DNA from: Pseudomonadota bacterium
GTDB taxonomy: Bacteria > Pseudomonadota > Gammaproteobacteria > Burkholderiales > Burkholderiaceae_C
Direction of reading: 5' to 3'
NCBI GenBank assembly: GCA_018241895.1
Contig: JAFECX010000035.1
Location: 1-64,000 of the forward strand
DNA: 64,000 bases
Part shown: in pieces, positions 28,228 through 37,785 of the stretch
Layout: each line of letters begins with the position of its first letter
Position numbering within the stretch: the first letter of the stretch is position 1
Position numbers and translations under genes: made by a program
The notes under the pieces: model-generated
What the model was told of the DNA's origin: nothing
The model's database searches: none
What the model saw: only the letters and a program-made list of their open reading frames with translations

Positions 28228-31137
28228 TCAGGCGTCGGCCTCGGCCGGCAGGCTGAAGTAGAACGCCGCTCCCGCACCGACGCGGCCCTCGGCGCGCACG
28301 CTGCCGCCGTGGCGTTCGACGACGCGACGCACGATGACCAGGCCGATGCCGGTGCCTTCGAATTCGCCCTGGCCGTGCAGGCGCCTGAAGGGCTGGAACA
28401 GCGGTTCGGCGTGCGCCATGTCGAAACCGGCGCCGTTGTCGCGCACGACGAACTCGGCCTTGCCGCCGGCGCCGTCGACCCTGTCGAAGACGATGTGCGC
28501 GTTCTCGCGCCGGGCGCTGAACTTCCAGGCGTTGGCCAGCAGGTTGGTGAGCACGATGTGCGCGAGGCCCGGGTCGGCGCGCGCCGCGAGCCCGTCGGCA
28601 ATCTCCCACTCCACCCGACGCTCGGGCTGGTTGCGCTGCAGCTCGTCGGCAACCGAGCGTGCCATCGAGCTCAGGTCCACCGGCTGCGGCTTGACGGCGC
28701 TGCGGTTGACGCTGGACAGCGCGAGCAGGTCCTCGATGATCTGCCCCATGCGCTGCACCCCGCCGCGCGTGCGCCGCAGGTATTCACGCGCCTCGGCACC
28801 CAGTTCGCCGGCGTGGCGTGTCTCGAGCAGCCGCGTCAGGCCGTCGACGCCGTGCAGCGGCGCGCGCAGGTCGTGCGAGACCGAGTAGGAGAACGCCTCG
28901 AGCTCGCGGTTGGCCGCCTCGAGCTCGGCCGTGCGCTCGCGCACGCGGCGCTCGAGCTGCTCGTTGAGCGCGATGATCTCGCGCTCGCGCTGCAGCCGCG
29001 CCAGCTCGGCCTCGGCGCGCGCGGCGAAGATGCGGAACACGGCGTCCAGCCGCTCGCAGCGCACCAGCGGCCGCACCGACAACACGTTCATGAGGCCGGC
29101 CGGCCGGCCGTCGACGCCGATCAGCGGCGCTCCCATGTAGGCCTGCAGCCCTTCGGCGACCAGCCCCTCGTTGTGAGCGAAGGCGGCGGCGAGATCGCGC
29201 TCCCAGACCATCATCTCGCGCCGCGCGACGACCGCCTCGCACGGCGAGCCGGCGAGGTCGTACTCGACCACGGCGCCGTGCGTGCCGCTCGTGTAGCGCG
29301 CAAAGGCACGCATGCGCCGGCCGTCGTCGAGCAGTTCGCCGACGACGGCGCGCTCGGCCCCGGTGGCGCGCGCCAGATGCTCCACGAGGCGGCGGAAGAA
29401 CGCCTCGCCGGTCTCGGCCGACATGCCGCGCGCGGCCTCGAGGATGAGCTCCTCCTCGCGCTTGCGCTCGCTGACGTTGATCAGCGACGAGAGCACGCAG
29501 CGCTCGCCGTCGAACTCGACGATCTCGGCGTAGATCAGCACGTCGACCGGCTGACCCCAACGGTTGCGCAGCCGCGTCTCGTGGCCGATGACGCGACCCT
29601 GGGCCTCGAGCCGCGCGACGAAGCGCGCACGCTCCTCGGCGCTCGGCCAGGACGTGGCGAGCGTGCTCCTGCCGATGAGTTCGTCGCGCGCATAGCCCAG
29701 CGTGCGCTCGTCGGCCGCGTTGGCCTCGAGGTGCACGCCGTCGGCCAGCCGCGTGATCGTCATGCCGATCGGGCTGGACCGGAAGGCCTTGGCGAAGCGC
29801 TCGTCGCTCGCGCGCTGTGCGGCGCGCGCGCACGCCTGCTCGCTCACGTCGACGATGGTCATCAGGGCATGGCGCGCACCGGCGTCTTGCACCGTCTCGG
29901 CCGAGACCAGGGCCTCGAACTCCGCGCCGTCGCGGCGCCGCATGCGCAGCGGCAGCGACAGCACGCGAGCCTCGCGCTGCAGCCGGCTGCAGAACGCCTT
30001 GCCCTCCGCGGCCGAAGCCCAGAAGCGCGCGCGCTGGCCCGGCTTGCGCACGTCGTCGGCCGCGACGCCGAACATGCGCTCGGTGGCGGCGTTGGCGAGC
30101 AGCAGGGCTCCCGAGGCCAGGTCGAGCACCAGCAGCGCCGCCGGATTGGAGTCGAACAGCAGGCGAAAGCGCGCCTCGCTCCTCAGCAGCGCCTCGCGCG
30201 CGCGCGCCTCGCCGCCGACGTCGGCCACCGTCGTGACGACCCGCACATCCGCCCCGCGGCCGAACATCTGGGCCGAGACCAGCGCGTCGAACGCTGCGCC
30301 GTCGGCGCGCCGCAGCCGCACAGGCATCTGCCGCAGCCGCCCCTCGCGCTGCAGCGCTGCCATGAACGCAGCGCGATCGTTCGGATCGGCCCACAGCCCG
30401 AGTTCGGCCGCGTTGCGGCCCAGCGCGCGCGCCGGATGCAGGCCGAAGACCGCCTCGAAGGCCGGGTTGACGTCGAGCACGCGGCCGTCGTCGAGCGACG
30501 TCGTGATCAGCGCCGCAGGCAGCGCCTGCACCATCGAAGCCAGCCAGGCCTCGCCTTCGCGCGCACGCCGCGCAGCGTCGACGACGACCGAGCGCACGCC
30601 GCGGATGTTGACCGCGATCACCGACAGGATCGCGACGTAGATCACCCAGTGTGCGACGCCGACTCCGTAGTCGGGCTTGGGCAGCACGGCGGCGTTCTCG
30701 GCCACGATCAGGCTGCCCACGGCCACGGCGCTGGCGACGAGCGTCGCGATCAGTGCCGCACGGCCGAGAAAGAGGCCGCTGAGGGCAATCGCCGCCACCA
30801 GCACCAGCATGCCGCTGCCGCGCACGGAACCGAATTCGAGCACCGTGACCACGCCGACGACGACGAGGGTTGCCGCCAGCGCGGCAACCAGCAGATCGAG
30901 GCGCCGGCGCCGGTGCAGCACGCCCATCGCCGCGGCGACAAACAGCAGGGCGACCACCATCAGCAACTGGGTGCGCGAGGTGTTCGGCGCCCACACCATG
31001 CCGGCCAGGACGACCGGCACGGCGACCAGCAGCGAGACGAGCAGCGCGCCGATCGCGCGGTGCGCGCGCTCGCCGAGCAATTCGATCACCGACATGTCGT
31101 CGGCCCCGCCGGCAACCCCTGGCCCACCGCTGCGCAT
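28228..31137 (-). CDS. Multi-PAS/GAF membrane sensor histidine kinase
   Basis: A 969-residue kinase. The ATG at 31137 is preferred because a TATGCT hexamer lies 7 nt upstream, as at other genes here; an ATG at 31095 (MSVIELLGERAHRAIG) is the alternative. The N-terminal part has six or so membrane helices, then three PAS domains (recurring FEALVSA and EANAADERTLGYARDEL words), a GAF domain, a coiled linker, the dimerisation motif FSYSVSHDLRAPLHG with the phospho-His, and an ATPase domain (NLLANAWKFSA, VRDNGAGFD, GTGIGLVIV). This is the phytochrome-like/BaeS type that often passes phosphate to a separate regulator. No receiver gene is adjacent, so it is an orphan. Confidence 0.88.
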   Translation of the reverse strand: MRSGGPGVAGGADDMSVIELLGERAHRAIGALLVSLLVAVPVVLAGMVWAPNTSRTQLLMVVALLFVAAAMGVLHRRRRLDLLVAALAATLVVVGVVTVLEFGSVRGSGMLVLVAAIALSGLFLGRAALIATLVASAVAVGSLIVAENAAVLPKPDYGVGVAHWVIYVAILSVIAVNIRGVRSVVVDAARRAREGEAWLASMVQALPAALITTSLDDGRVLDVNPAFEAVFGLHPARALGRNAAELGLWADPNDRAAFMAALQREGRLRQMPVRLRRADGAAFDALVSAQMFGRGADVRVVTTVADVGGEARAREALLRSEARFRLLFDSNPAALLVLDLASGALLLANAATERMFGVAADDVRKPGQRARFWASAAEGKAFCSRLQREARVLSLPLRMRRRDGAEFEALVSAETVQDAGARHALMTIVDVSEQACARAAQRASDERFAKAFRSSPIGMTITRLADGVHLEANAADERTLGYARDELIGRSTLATSWPSAEERARFVARLEAQGRVIGHETRLRNRWGQPVDVLIYAEIVEFDGERCVLSSLINVSERKREEELILEAARGMSAETGEAFFRRLVEHLARATGAERAVVGELLDDGRRMRAFARYTSGTHGAVVEYDLAGSPCEAVVARREMMVWERDLAAAFAHNEGLVAEGLQAYMGAPLIGVDGRPAGLMNVLSVRPLVRCERLDAVFRIFAARAEAELARLQREREIIALNEQLERRVRERTAELEAANRELEAFSYSVSHDLRAPLHGVDGLTRLLETRHAGELGAEAREYLRRTRGGVQRMGQIIEDLLALSSVNRSAVKPQPVDLSSMARSVADELQRNQPERRVEWEIADGLAARADPGLAHIVLTNLLANAWKFSARRENAHIVFDRVDGAGGKAEFVVRDNGAGFDMAHAEPLFQPFRRLHGQGEFEGTGIGLVIVRRVVERHGGSVRAEGRVGAGAAFYFSLPAEADA

Positions 31138-31385
31138 GGGCGCAAGCATAGAGCGGGCGCGCCGGCGCGGCCAGACGGATCCGCCCTGATGTGCACCACC
31201 TGCGGTGGCCGCGCCGGGCGCACCCGCCGGCCCGGTTCGAAAGTCCTGAAGCCGGCCTTCAACGACATTCAGACCTCGCTCGGGCGTCGGCCCCTAGAGT
31301 GGCGGCACCGCACCCACACATGCCCGCGGCGGCGGCGCGGGAGCCACGCGCCCGCGCCGTCCGACAGCCCACGGAGAGACCGACC

Positions 31386-32126
31386 ATGATCACCCTGCGC
31401 CGTTGCGTCGAACGCGGCCATGCCGACCACGGCTGGCTCGAGACCTACCACAGCTTCTCGTTCGCCGACTACCACGATCCGGCGCACATGGGCGTGGGCA
31501 ACCTGCGCGTCATCAACGAGGACCGCATCGCGCCGGGCACCGGCTTCGGCACGCACGGCCACCGCGACATGGAGATCGTGAGCTACGTGCTCGAGGGCGC
31601 GCTGGCGCACCGCGACAGCATGGGCAACGGCCAGCCCGCGAGCGCCGGCGACGGCGCTCATGCCGGCGTCATCCGCGCCGGAGACGTGCAGCGCATGAGC
31701 GCCGGCACCGGCGTACGGCACAGCGAGTTCAACCACGACCCGCAGACAAGCACGCATTTCCTGCAGATCTGGATCGTGCCGCGCGAGCGCGGGATCGCGC
31801 CGGGCTACGAGCAGAGGCACTTCGACGATGCGGCCAAGCGCGGCCGGCTCGCGCTCGTGGCCGCGCCCGACGGGCGCGACGGCGCGCTGACGATCCACGC
31901 CGACGCGTCGATCCGTGCCGCGCTGCTCGACGGCGACGAACGCATCGAGCTTGCGCTCGACCCCGTGCGCATCGGCTACGTGTTCGTCGCCCGCGGCAGC
32001 GTGCATCTGAACGGCCGGCCGCTCGCGCAGGGCGACGCCGCACGGCTGGACCAGGAGCCGCGCCTCGTGCTCGAGCAAGGCCGCGGCGCCGAGGTGCTGG
32101 TGTTCGACCTGGCGCCGCTGCACTGA
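31386..32126 (+). CDS. Pirin-family protein (YhhW-like)
   Basis: A 246-residue bicupin with GGAGAG before the ATG. Metal ligands are in GFGTHGHRDMEIVSYVLEG and in RHSEFNH. The order matches YhhW-type pirins, some of which have quercetin 2,3-dioxygenase activity and others act as iron-dependent sensors. An unusual glycine/alanine-rich insertion of about 13 residues (GNGQPASAGDGAHAG) sits between beta-strands of the first cupin. It is convergent with the iorB gene. Its TGA stop is followed at once by a repeat-family end. Confidence 0.88.
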   Translation: MITLRRCVERGHADHGWLETYHSFSFADYHDPAHMGVGNLRVINEDRIAPGTGFGTHGHRDMEIVSYVLEGALAHRDSMGNGQPASAGDGAHAGVIRAGDVQRMSAGTGVRHSEFNHDPQTSTHFLQIWIVPRERGIAPGYEQRHFDDAAKRGRLALVAAPDGRDGALTIHADASIRAALLDGDERIELALDPVRIGYVFVARGSVHLNGRPLAQGDAARLDQEPRLVLEQGRGAEVLVFDLAPLH

Positions 32127-32158
32127 GCAACCTGTGAACGAACCTCTCCCGCCCGCTC
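32126..32158. repeat. Left end of the GAACCTG repeat family
   Basis: Begins at the TGA stop of the pirin gene and shows CAACCTGTGAACGAACC followed by a CCCGCTC word, matching the left end of the full element at 42534. No matching right end was found nearby, so it is a solo or decayed end. Confidence 0.55.
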
Positions 32159-32209
32159 AGGCGTCGCGCGGAGGACCGCGCGGTGCGGCAACGCGCGGCT
32201 TGCGGCCGC

Positions 32210-33826
32210 TCAGGCGTTCGGGCGGCGCCGGTAGAAGCGCACCACCTGCTCGCGTGGCGGCCGCGCGGCGCCGCCGTGCTCGACGAGCACCTTGTCGAGC
32301 GCGCGGCCGGCGTCGTCGGCCAGCGCCGCGACGCGCGCCGCATGCACGGCCTGCGCGCGTTCGCCGGCCGGCGTCGGCGCCGTCGCCAGCTGGCCGACGA
32401 TGTGCAGCAGGTTGTCCTTGCCGCGCTCGTTCGTGCTGCCGTAGCCCTTGACGAGCCGGCCGCAGCTGGCCAGCTCGTGGCCGAGCGCCCAGTGCTCGCG
32501 CGCGCCGCGTTCGACGGCGCCCAGCCACTGCTCGATGAGCCGTTGCTCGAGCGCGAAGCGCTGGCTGCGCCGGCGCAGCCAGGGCAGCGAGGCCACCAGG
32601 CGCAGCGCGAGCGCGCCGAGCACGCCGTGCGTGCCCAGCGCCAGCGGCAGCGCCCACGGCTCGCGGCCGGCCGCGGCGCGGCGCCGGTCCCAGGCAATGA
32701 GGCGGTTGGCGAGTGCCTGCGGCAGCATGCCGGCGAGTTCGGGCACGCCGGGCTTGAAGTGGTCGTAGATGCGCACGACCTCGTCGTCGCGCGCACCGAC
32801 CTCGCGGCGCACGCGCGCGATGCGCGAGCGCGCGAGCTTGAGCCGCGCCACGTACACGATGTCGTCGAACGCCATCCACAGCGCGAGCCAGCGCGTCGCC
32901 TCGAGCGTGGTCGCGTACGCGCCGGCGCCCGCCGGATCGCCGGCGCGCTCGGCGTCGAGCACGCGCGCGAGGCGCTCGACGTACCGCGCCGCGTAGTCGG
33001 CATCCTGGTAGTCGACGAGCCGCGCATGCGCGTGCGCGAGCAGCTCGTGCACCTGCGCCGGAAAGCGCTCGCGCAGCGGCGCGGGCAAGGGCGGCACCGC
33101 GGGCACGGCGGGTGTCGCAGCCGCGGCAGGCACCGGCACGGCTGCCGGCGCCGGCGTCATGACGCCGGCCACGTAAGCCTCGGCCCTGGCGCGTTCGGTG
33201 CGCCGCGCCGCCAGCGCATCGTGCGCGAGCGCGAAGCCGCGCAGGCTCGAGTCGACACCCTTGCCGACGGCGCGGATCGCCGCCTCGCACGGCTCGCGGC
33301 CGAACGGCAGCACGCCGCTGCCGGCGATGGCGCCGAACAGCACCGCGCTCACCACCGTGCCGGCCTGGCGCGCCATGGCCTCGGTGTCGATGAACTCGAG
33401 CGTGCGCGCGTGCGGCTGGATCGCGGCCACGAGGCGCGCGTCGTCGCTGCGCCCGTCGCTCATCTGCATCTTCTCGCTCGTGGTCAGCGAGCGCGCGGTG
33501 GAGCTGACGATCGTCGTGCGCTCGCGGCTGGGCAGCCCGGCGCCGACCTGGCGCGCCGTCTCGAGCAGTTCGGACGAGACCATCAGGTCCAGGCCACCGG
33601 GCACCGGATTGAGGCTGAACACCGGCCGGCGCTGGCCGGCGGCCAGCGGCTCGGGGTGGATCTCGACGTAGTAGGTGGTGGCGCCGGTGCGCTGCGCGAC
33701 GCCGGGAATGGACGTGCACTGTGCGGCCAGCCCGGCGTGCGCGGCGGCCACGTACAGCCATTCGGCCAGCACGCCGCCGCCCTCGCCGCCGAGGGCGCAG
33801 ACCAGGATCGTGATCGGTCGGGTCAT
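32210..33826 (-). CDS. iorB: Indolepyruvate oxidoreductase subunit beta
   Basis: A 538-residue subunit with the gamma-type fold of 2-oxoacid:ferredoxin oxidoreductases at its N-terminus (TILVCALGGEGGGVLAEWL, PGVAQRTGATTYYVEI), followed by a proline/alanine linker near 225-255 and a long helical C-terminal extension ending VVRFYRRRPNA. The extension is found in the proteobacterial IorB group and is absent from the short archaeal IorB (about 200 residues). It lies 15 bp after iorA on the minus strand. With IorA it oxidises arylpyruvates to arylacetyl-CoA and reduces ferredoxin. Confidence 0.9.
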   Translation of the reverse strand: MTRPITILVCALGGEGGGVLAEWLYVAAAHAGLAAQCTSIPGVAQRTGATTYYVEIHPEPLAAGQRRPVFSLNPVPGGLDLMVSSELLETARQVGAGLPSRERTTIVSSTARSLTTSEKMQMSDGRSDDARLVAAIQPHARTLEFIDTEAMARQAGTVVSAVLFGAIAGSGVLPFGREPCEAAIRAVGKGVDSSLRGFALAHDALAARRTERARAEAYVAGVMTPAPAAVPVPAAAATPAVPAVPPLPAPLRERFPAQVHELLAHAHARLVDYQDADYAARYVERLARVLDAERAGDPAGAGAYATTLEATRWLALWMAFDDIVYVARLKLARSRIARVRREVGARDDEVVRIYDHFKPGVPELAGMLPQALANRLIAWDRRRAAAGREPWALPLALGTHGVLGALALRLVASLPWLRRRSQRFALEQRLIEQWLGAVERGAREHWALGHELASCGRLVKGYGSTNERGKDNLLHIVGQLATAPTPAGERAQAVHAARVAALADDAGRALDKVLVEHGGAARPPREQVVRFYRRRPNA

Positions 33827-33841
33827 GTCGCGTCCCCGCTC

Positions 33842-36019
33842 TCAGTTCGGCCGCAGCCAGCCCGTGAGCAGCTCGCGTGTGCGCGCCGCGAAGCGTTCGC
33901 GCCAGGTCGGATGGCGCACGATCTCGGCGCGGTAGAAGCTCGGGCACAGCGTCGCGGCGTGCGCGTTGGCGCCGCACAGGCCGCAGCCGACGCAGCCCTC
34001 GATCACGGTGGCCACCGGGTCGACGCGCAGCGGGTCGGGGTTGTCCTTGAGCGTGAGCGTCGGGCAGCCCGACAGCCGGATGCAGGCGTGGTCGCCGGTG
34101 CACACGTCCTCGTCGACGCCGTACTTGACGCGCTCGACGCGCTCGCCGCGCGCCAGCCGCGCCGCGCGCCAGGGCTTGACGCGGCGCTGGCGCTCGAGCT
34201 GGCACTCGCCTTCGGCGACGATGACCTTCAGGCCCGTGAACGGGCTCGTGAACGCCTCTTCGAGCGTGCGCCGCATCGTGCTCACGTCGTAGCTGTTCAC
34301 GACGCGGATCCACTTGGCGCCCATGCCGGCGAGCGTGCCCTCGATCGACTTGTTGCGATCGACCAGGCTCTGGTGCGGCAGGCCCTGCTGCAGCGCCTGC
34401 GCCTTCACCTCGTCGTCGGGCGTGCTGATGATGTCCTGCTGGCCGGTGGCCGACGTGTAGCCGTTCTTCAGGATCATCAGCACCGCGTCGTCGCCGTTGA
34501 ACAGCGCCGCCTCGACGCCGGTGAGCAGCCCGTTGTGCCAGAAGCCGCCGTCGCCCATGACGGCGATGGCGCGCCGCTGCAGCGCCGGGCTGACGCCGGC
34601 GCGGCTGGCCAGGCTCATGCCGAAGCCGAGGATCGAGTGGCCGGAATCGAAAGGCTCGAAGGTGGCGAACGAATGGCAGCCGATGTCGGCCGCGACGTGC
34701 ACCGGACCGACCGTCTGCTGCGCCAGCTTCATCGCCGCGAACACCGGCCGCTCGGGGCAGCCGATGCAGAAGTTGGGCGGCCGGGGCGGCAGCGCACCCA
34801 GCGCGCTGGCCGCCGCGGCGCGGCGTGCGACGGTCGCCTCGAGCCAGGCGCGCCCGGCCGACACGTCGATCTGCGGCGCCTGCTCGGCGAGGAAGTCGAC
34901 GAGGCCGCGCACGATGACCTCGACGTTGTACTCGCCGGCCGCCGGCAGCGGGCCCTTGCCGAAGACGGGCGTCTGCACGTCGGCGCGGCGCAGCGCGAGC
35001 GCCAGATCCTTCTCGATGTACTCGGGCGAGCCCTCCTCGAGCACCAGCACCGCGCGCCTGCCGGCGCACCAGGGCGCGAGCTCGGCCGGCGCCAGCGGAT
35101 AGACGACGTTGAGCACGAAGATCGGCAGCACGCTGGCGCCGAAGGCGTCGGCCAGGCCGCAGATCTGCAGCGCGCCGACGAGCGCGTTGTAGATCCCGCC
35201 CTGCACCACGAGGCCGAGCTGCGCCGCCGCGCTGTCGGCGCCGGCGCTGCTGTCGTGGCGCTCGTTGAGGCCGTGCTCGACGATGTAGCGCTGCGCCGCC
35301 GGGATGCGCTGGTCGATCTTGAGCTTCTCGTGCTGGAACGTCACCGGCGGATGCGACAGCCGCATGTAGTCGAAGCCGGCCGGCTCGTCGATGAGGCGGT
35401 GCGTGCCGAACCTGGGCGCCACGTTGTCCTTGGTCTGGAAGCTGCCGCGCACGTGGCAGGCGCGGATGCGCAGCTCGACCATCGCCGGCATGTTGCTCGC
35501 CTCGCTGAGCGCGAACGCGTGTTCGACGCAATGCACGAGGTTGGCCGGATCGGGGCGCGGATCGAACAGGGCCAGCGTGCTCTTGGCGGCGTAGGCGTGG
35601 GTGCGCTCCTGCACCACGCTGGCGCCCTCGCCGTAGTCCTCGCCGACGACGATGACGGCGCCGCCGACCACGCCCGGCGACGCCAGGTTGGACAGCGCGT
35701 CGGCGGCGACGTTGGTGCCGACGATGCTCTTCCACGTGACCGCGCCGCGCAGCGGATAGTGCAGGCTGGCGCCGAGCATCGCCGCCGCCGAGGCTTCGTT
35801 GCTGCAGGCCTCGACGTGCACGCCGAGCGTCTCGAGATAGGGCCGCGCCTGCACCATCACGTCGAGCAGGTGCGACACCGGCGCGCCCTGGTAGCCGCCG
35901 ACGTAGGCGACGCCCGACTGCAGCAGCGCCTTGGTGACGGCGATGATGCCTTCGCCGTGGAACGTCTGTCCCGCGCCCAGGCGCAGTTGCTCGATCTCTT
36001 CGGTGAACTGGATTTCCAT
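33842..36019 (-). CDS. iorA: Indolepyruvate:ferredoxin oxidoreductase subunit alpha
   Basis: A 725-residue thiamine-diphosphate enzyme. The pyrimidine-binding half starts with GEGIIAVTKALLQSGV; the pyrophosphate half has MGDGGFWHNGLLTG. Two [4Fe-4S] motifs close the chain: CTGDHACIRLSGC and CVGCGLCGANAHAATLC. The shortened spacing in the first motif is usual for proteobacterial IorA. Reaction: arylpyruvate + CoA + oxidised ferredoxin to arylacetyl-CoA + CO2 + reduced ferredoxin. It sits in a leftward operon after a CoA ligase gene. A -10-like CACAAT at 36046-36051 and AGGA before the ATG suggest its own short leader. Confidence 0.93.
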   Translation of the reverse strand: MEIQFTEEIEQLRLGAGQTFHGEGIIAVTKALLQSGVAYVGGYQGAPVSHLLDVMVQARPYLETLGVHVEACSNEASAAAMLGASLHYPLRGAVTWKSIVGTNVAADALSNLASPGVVGGAVIVVGEDYGEGASVVQERTHAYAAKSTLALFDPRPDPANLVHCVEHAFALSEASNMPAMVELRIRACHVRGSFQTKDNVAPRFGTHRLIDEPAGFDYMRLSHPPVTFQHEKLKIDQRIPAAQRYIVEHGLNERHDSSAGADSAAAQLGLVVQGGIYNALVGALQICGLADAFGASVLPIFVLNVVYPLAPAELAPWCAGRRAVLVLEEGSPEYIEKDLALALRRADVQTPVFGKGPLPAAGEYNVEVIVRGLVDFLAEQAPQIDVSAGRAWLEATVARRAAAASALGALPPRPPNFCIGCPERPVFAAMKLAQQTVGPVHVAADIGCHSFATFEPFDSGHSILGFGMSLASRAGVSPALQRRAIAVMGDGGFWHNGLLTGVEAALFNGDDAVLMILKNGYTSATGQQDIISTPDDEVKAQALQQGLPHQSLVDRNKSIEGTLAGMGAKWIRVVNSYDVSTMRRTLEEAFTSPFTGLKVIVAEGECQLERQRRVKPWRAARLARGERVERVKYGVDEDVCTGDHACIRLSGCPTLTLKDNPDPLRVDPVATVIEGCVGCGLCGANAHAATLCPSFYRAEIVRHPTWRERFAARTRELLTGWLRPN

Positions 36020-36139
36020 GGCCCGTCATCCTGCAGACGGGCGTCATTGTGCGCGCCGCCTGTGCCGCAGCGGCCGACGAGGGCATGAGGGTTGTCGCGG
36101 GTTGCGGCGCGCCGACGCGCGAGTGCGCGAGTGCGTGCG

Positions 36140-37633
36140 CTACGCGCGCAGCGCGCGCACGCGCAGTCGCTTGCCGCTGCGCCCGCGCGCCTCGCCGTCG
36201 GTGCAGACGCCGCATTGCAGGCGCACCGCGCCCAGGCCCTGCTGCCGCAGCCAGCCCTGCAAGGCGGTGCGCGCCGCGGCGACGCGCTCGGGCCGCGCAT
36301 CGCAGCCGTACAGCGTGAGCCGCAGCGTCGCCGGCGCGGTCTGGCACAGCTCGAAGTCGAACACCCGCGCCTCGTCCTCGAGCACCGTCACCAGCGCCAG
36401 CGGCGCCAGATGCACGCGCTCGCCGGCACGCACGTCGACGCCGAGCGTCTCGTCGTCGCGACCGTGCACTTCGACGATCGGCAGCGCGCTGCCGCAAGCG
36501 CACGGATCGCGCACGATGCGCACGCGATCGCCCAGCACGTAGCGGATGGCGGGCTGCACGCGGTTGGCGAGATTGGTCAGCAGCACCGAGGCGCCGAGCT
36601 CGCCTTCGGGCACCGGGCGCAGGCACTCGTCGACCGGCTCGAGGATCACCCAGTCGCCGTGCAGGTGCATGCCGCCGTGGCCGCATTCGCTGGCCATCTC
36701 GAGGCACTCGCTGGCGCCGTAGCTGTCGCGCACGGTGGCGCCGAAGCGTTCGCTCAGGGCCGCGCGCAGCGCCGGCGTGAGCGACTCGCCGCCGGTCCAG
36801 ATCTCGCGCGGCGCGATGCGCAGCCGACCCGCGGCGCGCTCTTCGGCCAGCACCCAGGCCATGCTGGGATAGGTCGACAGGACGCTCGGCTGCCAGGCCT
36901 CGAGTGCCGCCGCGAGCTCGTGCCGAGGCTGCAGGAACGAGAAGGTGCGCAGCGCGCCTTGCAGCCATGGGTTCACGCGCACCAGGCGCGCCAGCGAGAC
37001 CACGCTCGCGAAATGGCCGCCCACCGCGCCGACGAAGGCCAGCCGCGGCAGCATCGGGCCGAACGCGCTCCACATCGGCGTCAGCCACGACGGCAGGGCG
37101 GAGGCCACCGGGCCGCGCGCGCTTTGCAGCGCGTCGCCCACGGCCAGCGCTTCGCGGTCCTGCACGAACAGCGCCGGCCGGCCGCTGCTGCCCGAACTCT
37201 CCCACACGATGTAGCGGCCGAGAAACGGCGTGCCGATGCGCGCCGGATCGCGCACGAACTCGCGCACGCCTTCGACGGTGACGGCCGGGTCGGTGACCCA
37301 TTCGTCGAAGTGCTGCATCAGTTCGGCCTTGTGCACCGGCGGCAGCTCGTCCAGCCGCCACGCCGACGGCGGCCGCGCGCCGAGCAGCGCGCGATACAGC
37401 CGCCGGTAGAACGGCGAGTGCTCGTGCGCGTGCCGCAGCAGTGCGGCCAGCCGCTCGTCGCGCCGCGCGCGCCAGGCGGCGGCACCGCCGCGCGTGACGG
37501 CGAACGCGTCGACGTAGGCCGTCGCCGCGCGCAAGGAGTCGAGCACGCTGTCCACGAGGTCGATCTTCGGCGCCATGCGCGCCGGCAGGTTGATCGCGCG
37601 CAAGGCCGCGAACTTGATCTGCGGCAATGCCAT
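36140..37633 (-). CDS. Phenylacetate-CoA ligase-family AMP-forming enzyme
   Basis: A 497-residue adenylate-forming enzyme from the ATG at 37633. It contains VWESSGSSGRPALF (phosphate-binding loop), YGASECLEMASECG and RYVLGDRVRI, matching the PaaK-like branch, with a CACGS element after it. A carboxylate, probably an arylacetate, would be activated to its CoA thioester. The product overlaps with the product of the IOR enzyme encoded downstream, so both routes would converge on arylacetyl-CoA. It lacks a signal peptide and is cytoplasmic. It heads the leftward ligase-iorA-iorB operon. Confidence 0.85.
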   Translation of the reverse strand: MALPQIKFAALRAINLPARMAPKIDLVDSVLDSLRAATAYVDAFAVTRGGAAAWRARRDERLAALLRHAHEHSPFYRRLYRALLGARPPSAWRLDELPPVHKAELMQHFDEWVTDPAVTVEGVREFVRDPARIGTPFLGRYIVWESSGSSGRPALFVQDREALAVGDALQSARGPVASALPSWLTPMWSAFGPMLPRLAFVGAVGGHFASVVSLARLVRVNPWLQGALRTFSFLQPRHELAAALEAWQPSVLSTYPSMAWVLAEERAAGRLRIAPREIWTGGESLTPALRAALSERFGATVRDSYGASECLEMASECGHGGMHLHGDWVILEPVDECLRPVPEGELGASVLLTNLANRVQPAIRYVLGDRVRIVRDPCACGSALPIVEVHGRDDETLGVDVRAGERVHLAPLALVTVLEDEARVFDFELCQTAPATLRLTLYGCDARPERVAAARTALQGWLRQQGLGAVRLQCGVCTDGEARGRSGKRLRVRALRA

Positions 37634-37785
37634 GCGCGCACCATGCGGACAACATCGGCCCGGACTGCAGCCACTGGACTGCGCGGCCGGCCGTGATGCC
37701 GGCTCCGGTGCGGCGCCGAGTGGGCGTGCCGCACGAGCGTGCCTCGTGCACCGTGTCGCCGCGCTGCTCTGCCGAGGGCACTTCC
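37634..37785. promoter_or_regulatory. Divergent promoter region ligase-iorAB / nfnAB
   Basis: 152 bp between two divergent genes, the only control region shared by the IOR operon and the Nfn-rubrerythrin operon. It contains GCGGACAACATCGG near 37646 but no clear consensus box. Shared space makes joint regulation possible. Confidence 0.4.
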